DNA from: Amyelois transitella | Taxonomy: Eukaryota; Arthropoda; Insecta; Lepidoptera; Pyralidae | Reading direction: 5' to 3' | Assembly (NCBI RefSeq): GCF_032362555.1 | Contig: NC_083517.1 | Location: 5,414,001 to 5,478,000 of the forward strand | Length of the DNA: 64,000 nucleotides | Made by a program: the position numbers and the translations under genes | The notes under the pieces: generated by a model | Database searches by the model: none | Told to the model about the DNA's origin: nothing | Seen by the model: the letters and a program-made list of their open reading frames with translations, nothing else | Shown: piece after piece, positions 1-10,700 of the stretch | Layout: each line of letters opens with the position of its first letter | Numbering within the stretch: the first letter of the stretch is position 1

Positions 1-1747
1 ACATAATAATGAATTTTAGGTTTGGGATTTTTTTAAAAGGTTCTAGAAATTATTTGGAAGAATTAAATAATAAAAATCCCTTTTTTTCTCTTTCGTTGTT
101 CCAAATTACGAGTTAGTTAATTTACTTTTATGTACTTACAGCAACACTGAAACTTTTTCCTACTATAATAATACTTAGAGCTGAGAAATTATTTAATATT
201 AAACTGTATAAAATGAAAATGTTGTACAAAAACTGACTATAATCTGTGTGGGATGAGTTGTTGATTGTTGAAACTATATCTATTATTGATTAATGGTAGG
301 ATACATACACGTTGCCCTTTCAGTCGTCGGCAGCTATTGCACAATGATGTGCGTTTTTGTAAATATGTAGAATTATCTAAAAATTACTTTACTTTAGATA
401 GAAATTAATTTTACATAATCTTGTGGATGACAAATCTATTACAGCTAGAGTTTCAGTCTTCGAGCTTAAACAAGTGCAAAGTACTCGTACTTGAAGTCGT
501 ATCTGATCCCTTCACACCACTTTAGGATAAAATGTTTTGAAAAAGCTATTGCTATTTTTAATGATCGTGTTTGTTACTGTGTTTACTTGTATTTATTTAA
601 TATATCATGAACTTATTTTATGGAAGACTTAAGTATTAAATTTAAAGTTGTACCTAACAATGGACACAAACAATTTATTTCATTGCTGCCTAATTGTATT
701 TTTTTCCGTTCAGGTGCTATTTCAGTAGATATTACTTTTATACTTATTACTTGGTCTACAGTCTACTTACATAGACAATAAGAAATGGTCTATTTGCAAA
801 GCAAAATTCATTAGTATACTAATAAAGCGATTCTCTCAAGAAAATGGAGGATTAGGTGATATTTTAGCTTTACAGCTTCTTAACTAAACTTATAACTAAT
901 AGATATACACATGGTCTTAAAGACCCATCAAAAGATGCTTTTGATTGCGTCCGTCATCTTTTTCATGGTTAATCCCAATCTCTACTCGTTTAGTGTAAGA
1001 TTTACTACTAAATCCACACTTGTAAAAATAGTGTTTTAACAAAGTACCTACATCTTAAGAAAATGTATACCTATTTCCAAAGTACCTACATATCTGTTTT
1101 TAAAAATTGTCAAATTAATTGAATTAATTTGACAATAATAATCCTAGTTTATAATAATGTATGTAATTAGAAGCCTCTGAAGTATTACTAGTTGATGTTA
1201 ATGTCCGTTGATCGTCGATACCATATTTTCGATGTTGTGATTTATTGTTATCTATCTCTTTTTTTTTTAAAACTACCATCTAATTTGTGAATGTTATTTA
1301 GGTGCTTACCTATAACTCATAAATTATTATTTTCATAATAACCTGGGTTTGTTAAAAATTATATTTTTTACAATGTTTTCAATTTTATGTAACTAGTCAT
1401 CCCAATCGGAAATTAAAATTGTTAATTAATCGGAATACCCATTTTGTACGCTATTTATTATGCATCATACGCCAAACGCGTTCAAAATATAATAGCACAT
1501 ATTTTTGTTATTATCTTGGGAAGTTGTTAGTTCTTTAGTATTATATTTTATTGAATTTATGACATTATAAATAAATAGAGTTCACAGTATCTACCTATTG
1601 TGTAGTACATAAAATACATATAATGAAAAAATAATGATAAAATAAATGACACTACCGATTTAAATAATTTCTTTATTTTATAACAATAATCTAATTGATT
1701 ATTTTTGTAGGTTACCCATTTAACATACATACTATATAACTTCGTAA
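1..1747. other. AT-rich spacer, no gene seen
   Basis: No convincing exon, RNA gene or complete repeat was recognised here. The stretch is very AT-rich and its only open frames are short and without recognisable motifs. It may be intergenic or part of a long intron of a gene outside the window. Confidence 0.5.
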
Positions 1748-1838
1748 ACATACATACATATGGTCACGTCTATATCCCTTGCGGGGTAGACAGAGTCTCT
1801 CTTCCCCGCAAGGGATATAGACGTGATCATATGAATGA
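1748..1838. repeat. Head-to-head pair of TATG-tailed retroposon ends (palindrome)
   Basis: The sequence running from the CATA repeat through TATGGTCACGTCTATATCCC is followed after a loop of about 17 bases by its reverse complement. The two arms pair over about 28 bp with one mismatch. Each arm is the terminal part of the TATG-tailed retroposon family found elsewhere (for example 22193-22440 and 50605-50880). Two truncated copies therefore lie tail-outward, or one copy was duplicated in inverted orientation. Confidence 0.7.
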
Positions 1839-2189
1839 AAAATAAATACCTACTTATAAACGAGACTAATTTAATTTAAAATAAAAACAAAACTATCGTT
1901 AGTTCAGCAACGTTAGACATATAAAAAGAAAATATGACGATCCCTGCCAAAATTAGATAACTCAACCAAGCATACAATATTTAGAGGCTGTCGGTCGCCC
2001 TATTTCTATTGTACCGTCTTTCTGAAACATTAGCTCTTGAAAATTTGAAATTAAAAATTATCTTCCCTCGTCCAAAAGATTACTTAAAAGTAATTTCCTG
2101 TCAGAACTCTGCCCTTATTATAGCGCCCGCACTGGTTTGCTCAAGGTCACTGAGGGCATAAATGTTCGTAAGGCCTATGGTAGATAATG

Positions 2190-3842
2190 TAAGGTATCAT
2201 AGGCATTTAACGCCCGCTTAATTTCAATTCAATATATTATTGAATAAAATGATTGGATTAAAAAACTGTTTAGAAAAATAGTTTTATTGTCAAAAAAAGA
2301 ATACAAAAAACTAACACATATATGTTATCAGTCATATAAGATTATGAAAACAAAGACTTTCTGAATAGCCTGTCATTGGCGTTACTGAACATACAGTTTT
2401 TAGTAACGCCCATATATTTATTTACGTAATATCTTAATAAACACATATATTTCGACTTAGAGCCGTACAAAACTTAAAAGTATATTATATTATCTTTTTT
2501 TAGATAGCATCATAATTATCATTATATGAACTACATTTGTAGTTTACTAAAATTTACTAAAATATTAATTTACTAAAATATTATAATTTTATAACACTTT
2601 CAAACATCTCGTAATTTCTACTTAATCATCTATAACAAAAATATTTCACTTTTAACATGTTCTATAACAATAGAAGATCAATTTTTAAAGGATTTTAATA
2701 AAAAATCAGATTATTATTAAAATGATTATTGGGCGCTATTCACCGTAGGTGGCTAATGACGCCCCAAAACAGTACGTCAATTAACGCCCTGAAATGATGT
2801 ATGTCTATCGCAGTATGTCTAACTCATCATATAATTTGCGGATATTCTAAAAATGTTGTTGAACAATAGGTCTATTCAACTTTTGTGCACGAGCTGGGTT
2901 CATTATTTGCGGTTTTCGTTTACTAATGGATGGATTTCTTTTTAAAAAGTATCTTAACCAATCTACGCCGGCAATCCTTTTGGATTTATTGAAATTATTT
3001 TTTATGTCATATCTCTCGCAAAATAAGAAAGCTTGTTTTCTTATGAATTTAGGCGTTAGTGGAATCCCAATACTAGCAAATCTTTTTATCCGCGATGCTA
3101 AATCTTTTTCTTGTGTATTCGTTAAAATAGGTTTTCTCCCCAAACGTTTAATTTCTTGACCTGTTTTTAAATGGTCTCTTAAAGTTCTTCGCGGAATATT
3201 ATACCTTGCCGCTGCTGATCGCTGAGTCAAATGACCTCTTTGCACAGCTTTAATGGCAACTTTCATAGTGTCTTCAGACCATGACTCCCCTCTTCTTTTA
3301 CGTGTGGAATGAGATGGATTCATTTCCCGGATCTGTTAAAAGCAAATCATTATGAAATAAAACACATCGATTTTCGCCTTGTATAAATACGCCCACTTAG
3401 GATAATAGCGCCCATACAGGCTATTGACGCCCAAAAACCTCACGTCACGGGGCGTTATTACCCGAATAGCACCTTGTACCTAGTTCTCATATTTTCACAC
3501 ATAATTACAAACAAATCAATCAAATTGTCAATGAAATATGAATAAAGATATCTAAATAGAACGCTTATCACAAAATTAGACATGTAAATTACAGAAAATG
3601 AATTAAAACTTACGGATTTGTCGGAGTATTTTTTATAAGAACAGCGTGCACTGCCGGCGTCCTTCAAGTTCGGTTTACAACTGAGCGACCGATGGCCTGA
3701 GCGGCGCCGCGTCGCGTCCGCGCGTTCCTATTGGTTTATTCTATGTGTGCATGAAGTATAACGTAACTCGTGCGGCATTATCTCCGATTTTTAGCATTCG
3801 GGCGTTTTTACACATTGGGCGTTAAATGCCATACCTACCTTA
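2190..3842 (-). mobile_element. Pogo-like DNA transposon derivative with GGGCG motif array
   Basis: Imperfect terminal inverted repeats are visible. The left end reads GGCATTTAACGCCC (2202-2215) and the right end reads the complement GGGCGTTAAATGCC (3817-3830), each preceded outward by a related TAAGGTA block. Between them the core motif GGGCGTTA or GGGCGCTA recurs in both orientations near 2209, 2404, 2730, 2759, 2783, 3389, 3408, 3426, 3448 and 3799. The element encodes only a transposase DNA-binding domain on the minus strand (2847-3323). A GC-rich stretch at 3640-3730 lies upstream of that frame and could be its promoter. Exact ends and the target duplication could not be fixed by eye; a similar motif at 2121 lies just outside the proposed left end. 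Confidence 0.65.
2847..3323 (-). CDS. Pogo/CENP-B-type transposase, DNA-binding domain only (158 aa)
   Basis: The protein begins with a psq-type helix-turn-helix (residues about 14-55, with AAARYNIPRRTLRDHL), followed by a second CENP-B-like helix-turn-helix (about 60-140, with LTPKFIRKQAF and WLRYFLKRNP). This is the usual start of pogo/Tigger transposases. The frame stops right after the second domain. About 13 codons of family-like sequence (NIRKLYDEL) follow the stop before a second stop, and the DDE catalytic domain is absent from the rest of the element. Transposition activity is therefore not expected. A DNA-binding-only product could still bind the element's own termini; that is inference. 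It may equally be a decaying remnant. Confidence 0.7.
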   Translation of the reverse strand: MNPSHSTRKRRGESWSEDTMKVAIKAVQRGHLTQRSAAARYNIPRRTLRDHLKTGQEIKRLGRKPILTNTQEKDLASRIKRFASIGIPLTPKFIRKQAFLFCERYDIKNNFNKSKRIAGVDWLRYFLKRNPSISKRKPQIMNPARAQKLNRPIVQQHF

Positions 3843-4718
3843 GGTAAGTAACTGTGCTTGTTCATATAGATGTGTTCAATGTCTACAGTTGACTATTATG
3901 ATTCCCTGCTGGCGCTTATGTCCCTTTAACTTCGCGGTCGGCAGCAGACTGTTCGCCTCTGAACCTGTCTTCGTGGCGAGATCTGTCGTCGGTTATCCCC
4001 TGGGGCATAATCCTGTCTTCACGACTCTTTTATATTTTTATTGACTAACCACTCGATTTTCCACTTCTCACCATCTATGTTGTATGACGGACCCCGGGCC
4101 CCAAAACACTTGGAGGGTACAACTGGGAACACGCAGAGATGAGAGAGAAAGAGACCATCTATGATAATGCTAACGATCTTTAACTCTGCTGTGTGGCGCT
4201 GTAAAATTATTATTTCTCTCCGTTTTGAGTTGTCTCGAGAGTTTGACAGCATTATGAACCCAAAAAAAGGTAAGGCTATTATTGTGGGAAATTCTAGGCA
4301 GCTTTTTGAAGACACAGTTACAAAATCTATGCATTTTAGTAAGAAATAAAAAGAGCTCTATGTTTTTCTGAGATTTGTATGTGCAACTAGTAGGAACCCT
4401 GCATAGCTAAAAAAAAGTGATGGTTTGGTCGAGTTTGTCAATCAATGTCATTAGTTGACATTTCATTTCATTCATCAAAAATTAGTTTATCTTTATTTGT
4501 TTTGAAACTTTCTTTTACTTTTACCCATATTCGAAATAAAAATAAAAACCTTCAGTTGCCAATATTAAATGTTATGTTTAACAAATGCCTGTTCATTCGC
4601 TATTCATCATTTGTAAATACTTTTAATCAATGGGTATACAGTTACAGTAAACGACTATCCCGTTACACGAAGATCCACGTCAATAAAATTTGTTGAATAA
4701 CTGTGCGAATTATCAGCG
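3843..4718. other. Upstream region of the SVOP gene
   Basis: No coding exon is recognised. The part from about 3900 to 4330 is richer in GC than its surroundings and contains several short open frames without known motifs; it may hold a non-coding first exon, a promoter or an old repeat. The SVOP start codon follows at 4719, so the promoter and 5' untranslated part are probably here. Confidence 0.4.
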
Positions 4719-7700
4719 ATGGGTCGTGCAAAGGGATATCAAGACCTAGATGATAATGCTGTCGGCCCGCGGCCACCTCTCCAAAACATGCCTCCACCAC
4801 AGGAAATCGAAATGGCTTCAGTCTCCGTTGTGCCCGACGGTATGCATTTTTGTTAGTTACTGATTTCGTTTAATGTATTCGAGGCCTTCGAATCACTTAC
4901 GTTTACGTTTTATAAGGGGACGATCTTACTACCTATCATGACTCTACCAACTTTATGCAAATCACAGAAAGGGTTCAAATAATTGCTCTTAAGTTTACTT
5001 CCCCAACAGCACTCTTTTTTGACTCTCTACGAAATCTCTTAATATCCCTTTGGTTCTGTATTAAGTCTTCACATCCTATTCTAAAGTCCATGTAAAATGA
5101 AATGATAAAGTGTAAGAATGTAATGATCTCATTTAATAAAACAAATAGATATAGTATTAAAGTTTTGGATAACTTTTCTTTCAGATACCTTCACTGTCAC
5201 ACAGGCTGTGAATGCACTTGGTTTTGGTTGGTTCCAAGTAAAATTGTCCCTTTGCACAGGCCTATGTTGGATGGCAGACTCAATGGAGATGACTATTCTC
5301 AGTATACTTTCTCCGGCATTACACTGTGAATGGAATATAAGCAAGTAATGGTTTTAATTATATCTTTCTATATACAATGCCAATTTTGAAACTATTTTTT
5401 CCACACATTTATTCAGTGATATTAATAAAACATTTTTTTTGCTCTCTTTGCATAACTGCCATAATTAGACAGTGTACATAAAAAATACATATAATTCCGA
5501 TGCCTTGCGAGGTACAATATTTAATGTACACAAACTGTATACGGCGCGACATCTACATGCCACAAGTCACAAAAATAAAATCACACGACAATTAAAAACA
5601 GCGAATTTTTATTAATAAATTTCAGATACCAACAAGCTCTCACAACAACAATTGTATTCATGGGAATGATGTTGAGTTCAACATTTTGGGGCAATATCAG
5701 CGACCGTTATGGAAGAAAAACTGTAAGTATTTATTGCAAAAACTAAAACACTAATTGTACAAGCTTCAATAGTGTTTTTTTTTTTTTTGTAGTAGTAGTA
5801 GTAGTAGCAGTACATAATTATTTTGCATTATGAATAACCTAAACTGACAAGTTTGTTTGAAACTTCTTCTACAGAAAGGATGTAGTCTGCTTATCTCTGA
5901 GACAATATGTCCGATATATATATCCTATCCTACTAATATTATAAATGTGAAAGTTTGTGAGTATGTCAGGATGCCAGTATGGATGTTTGTTACTCTTTAA
6001 TGCAAAAACTTCTGAACCGATTATGATGAAATTTGGTATACAGGTAGCTGAAGCCCCAGAATAACATACAGGCTTTTTATCCCGGAGTTCCCGCGGGAAT
6101 GATTCCACGGGGACGCAGTCGCGGGCGGCCTCTAGAATAATATGTTCCTGTGAATGTAAATTATATGTATACATACATAATAACAGCAATCTGTTTTCTA
6201 TGTTTTGCAGGCCCTCAGTATGTGTGGTGTGCTGTTATTTTATTATGGACTATTAAGTGCTATTGCACCTAACTTTCTTTGGTTACTGTTCCTTCGTGGT
6301 CTGGTTGGCTTTGCTATTGGCTGTGTCCCACAATCGTAAGTTCAACTTAACAGTTTACTATTAAATATCACTTAGTGTCCTTTAGAATTAATGCAAGAAA
6401 TGAAGCTTCTAGAAACTTATAATTTAAACCTTTTTTTCAGAGTTACTTTGTATGCTGAATTTTTACCGACAAAACAGAGGGCTAAGTGTGTAGTTCTTCT
6501 TGATGTAAGTTATCTCACATCTATTTTTAAATTTTGATAACATAATATTTTTAGTATATCAAACTGTATATGTAACTGTGTAGTATATAAATAGAACAAA
6601 ACTTACAATATCTAGGACTGACTTTTAATTAACAGACCAAAGCTTTGGTCTTGTAGGTAAACATTACAAGAAATTTAACAAGTACTCTCATTACTCCTTT
6701 GACCTGTATTTTTTTCACTTTTTGTTTCAAATATAAATAGAATATTTTTTTATATTAAGAATTCACAAAAATTATCAGGTCTTGTTAATTAATGAATTAA
6801 CTGATGGTAACTTATAATCAATGTGCTGACTTCCATTAAGTATAGGACTAAAATAAATTTATGTTATAGTGTTTCTGGGCGCTGGGTGCGTGTTTGGAAG
6901 TGGCATTGGCCCTGGTTGTGATGCCCACACTAGGGGTACACTGGCTTCTGGCGTTATCCACAATACCGCTCCTAATGTTCGCAATCATATGTCCTGTAAG
7001 TAGAATCGTCATTCTACCCAAATCACGTCATTTTATGCCAAATCAATGATGGCGTCTATATTTTAGTATTTGCCTAGTCTGAGCTGCCTGTGTCTGAACC
7101 AGGTTCCAGGGCAAGATAAAAATGGAACTTTTTCCAATTGGCGTTGGTCTTGGATATTATAATTGTGGTTAATAAAATTAAGTATGGCAGAGTTATTATT
7201 GTACTTTGTGGCTAATTCAATCTGAGTAATTTGTCCCGTATATACCTATAAGACTCTTCTCATATGTCTTCTGTTCGTATTTGATGCGGCAGTCATATGC
7301 CTATCTTAATGATTTCTTGTGAAAAATCGGCGTTATTTTTTTTTTCAGTGGTTACCGGAGTCTGCGAGATATCATGTAGCAAGTGGGCAACCAGATAAAG
7401 CATTAGCCACACTAGAACAGGTAACAATTGTATTGTATAGGTATATTTAAATTTATATAATACAGAAAAGAAAGATTTAGGAGAAATAAAAAAAAAATCT
7501 TTCTAATTGTCCCAATTTATAAGACTGATGGAAAAAAGTAATTTGAGGTAATTTTATTATCCTGGTATGTGTATTACCATGCTGATCTGTTAGTTTGGCA
7601 AAACGTATTGTGTGCCAGCTGCTTCTCTTCCCGTGCAGATTGTAATTGCCAGTCAAGGGAAAATCTTATAAACTTGAGTTTCTTTTGAAGGCGATTGGCA

Positions 7701-10700
7701 TGCAACCTGTCAAGAAGGCTCAATTGCATCAATTTGTTTTAATCCAGCTGAATGTTGTCTTACAGTCTTTTTGAGACTGTTAGCTCTAACGTTAAGTTGG
7801 CGTAAGGCAAAAAGACGTAATTTATATTAATTTACTTATGTATTATTGCTTTGACAAACATACTAACAAATACGTCTTAATCCCTAACGGGGTAGACAAA
7901 GACTGAATGGCTATGTTTACATATATGTCTTAATGATGGAACTTTAGGTATTTAAACAGAGTCAGGTTGCTAGTCAATCGCCTAAAAGAAGAATCCCAAG
8001 TTTATTAGCTTTTCCCTTGATTTACTTTTACAATCTGCGTGCAACACTTTTGACATTTATATTTTTTAAATTGACCCTTTCCAGATAGCGCAAGACAACG
8101 GGAGACCGATGTTGCTAGGTCGACTTGTGTGCGACGACTCAGTCGGCATCGGACAGCGCGGCCGCTTGAAGCATCTGCTCATACCGCATCTCAGAAACAC
8201 TAGCCTCTTGCTCTGGTTCATTTGGTAAGCTTCTTATAATTAATATTGGAACAGCAATATATCGAAAAGATAAAAAATGCAATTATGAAAAGAATGAGAG
8301 AGCTAAAGTTATGACTACGCTGTTATGCCTACGCTGACCCGGTACTATTACCATAGTCTGAAGTAATCCTATCTTGACGTCGTCAGTACATATAAGCAAA
8401 GCAATGAACTTAACAGGGTAGGCTTATAAACTTGGCTTTCTTCTTTTAGTCGACGGTCTCACAACCTGACACTATTTTAATATCGGTTCCATCTTTAAGC
8501 TTTACAGCTAACCGTGGCCTATCATTCTTTGTGTCAGACTGTTGTCTCGGTTTCCCCGTAAGGGATAAAAATGTTATTAAATGTACTTATGTATGGACTT
8601 AAAACTAACAATGCCGGAGACCGAACAAACTTTAGACAGATTATCAGATAGTTACAGTTAGTTGTTTTGTTAGCCGTCGTATTTACGTAACTTACAGAAT
8701 CTTTTATACAATTTGACAGGATGTCCTGTGCGTTTTGTTACTACGGCCTGGTTTTGATGACGACGGAACTGTTCGAGAACGAGCCGTCGAGTCTCGGCGA
8801 GACGTGCGCCGCCGACTGCCGCCCGCTGCAGACTACCGACTATATGGATCTGCTGTGGACTACGCTAGCCGAGTTCCCAGGTATAATCCGGCTAAATTAA
8901 GTTCCTCACTACGCTGGTACTGTTTCAGTCTCTGTCACTTTCTTTTGGGATTTATATAATTGCTAGGTATTTCCCGCGAATTTGTTCGCTGTCAATACAT
9001 TAAAGCTGACCCGGATCAATGGTTTTCGTGTAATGCGAGTACCTACCAACATGCACAACATGCATACAGAAAAACAGAAATTCTAAAGATTAATAAAAAC
9101 CCACATTCCATCATATCGATTTCTTTCGCAATATCTTCTAAGTACAGACATTGGCTTATTACAATTTGATTACTTATATGTATAAATAATATTCTTTTCA
9201 GGAATTTTTGCCACCATTTTCATAATTGAGAAGTTCGGACGAAAGAAAACTATGGCGTCGCAGTTCGTTATATTCGCCATCTGTGTTTGTGTGCTGATTT
9301 ATAACGACAAGTAAGTTACCTATTTCTATCTTGATACTCCTTTAAATTGTCACAGGAAAAACAAGAAATATATAGGTAGTGTATATTTTAAATAAATTGA
9401 TTCAATTTTAAAATATGGCCATCTTGCAGTGGTAGTTGTGCTTTTGTGTCGTTTGATCTGAAGTCGCCTCCGACGACATCTGTATATAGAAAAAGAGTGG
9501 TCTCCCTGAACTGTCTCAATCTCTGAGTCACCACTTTAAGATGGTTAGTTGACTTTGAGTCTTGGGCGCGATTCAAATGAAAGCATTTGTATTTATGAAT
9601 AAAGCTTCTCCGGCGTTTAATTTCCATGGGAGTCTTGTACCTTTGCCAAATTTTGCGAACCGTTGCAAAATTTGTAGTCCTTTTTAATATACAGAATAAT
9701 ATTATTTTAAAGAAAAGGGTATGTTAAGATGATTCGTTCATGTGGAGAGGATGAATGAAAGCAGGTTGACTAAGCAGGTATACAAGGAGAGTGTGGAGGG
9801 AAAGGTCGGAGTGGGAAGACCTAGACGAACGTATCTTGATCAAATTAAGGACGTCCTGGTAAAGGGTCAAGTCAAAAGTACCCGAAACCGCCGAGCTGGC
9901 ATGAAGAGAGTTATGAATGTGGATGAAGCGAAGGAAGTATGCAGAGATCGTGGCAAGTGGAAAGAGGTAGTCTCTGCCTACCCCTCCGGGAAAGAGGCGT
10001 GATTTTATGGATGTATGTATTATTTTCAGCCGCACATTCCTAACATGCATTTTGTTCGTGGCGCGCGGCATCATCGCCGGATTGTTCCAAGCCGCCTACG
10101 TCTACACACCAGAGGTAATTATAATAACTTTTTTATATTTTCTTTACTCACACATGTCCCACTTCTAAATATTTCCTACCTCTTAATTCCAATCCATCCA
10201 TACTTCCATACCGATGTTTTAAATATGAACAGTGTAAGGGTCAAACAGTTTAGCATAAGGTACCCAACCAAAAGTAAGTCAGGTTTTTACACTATCATGG
10301 TCATAGGCGCACCTCGGCTTCCTCTTCAGAGAGATGAAGACGCAACCGGGACCAAACCCAGGGGGATGATGATTGTCTTTTCTTCGCGAATATTTCTCAC
10401 TAACTTTTTTATACCAGAATTTAGCGTCATCTAAGTACACGCGTGAATTTAAATGATTTATTAGCACCACCTACACCGTTTATTTATAATTAAGATACTC
10501 TAAGACCCTACACGCACGAATTTAGTTCTACCTTTAAAAGAATACAGGTTTTTCACAAATCCCACGGGAACTTTATGAAAATGTCACTTATGCCCTTCTC
10601 CAGACTTAATTGTATAAGATTGGTTCAGTAGTAGTTCAGCAGTTTTACATTTATAATATCAGTTGGGATTTGTCTTTTATACTAACCTCAATAAAAATTT

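Noticed and set aside
5102-5344. A separate small gene in SVOP exon 2
   Set aside because: The open frames here are in other frames or on the other strand. The SVOP frame through 5185-5344 joins both neighbours and matches the family.
10015-10434. A 139-codon open frame overlapping SVOP exon 11
   Set aside because: The exon is read in another frame that joins exons 10 and 12 and matches SVOP. This frame is accidental.
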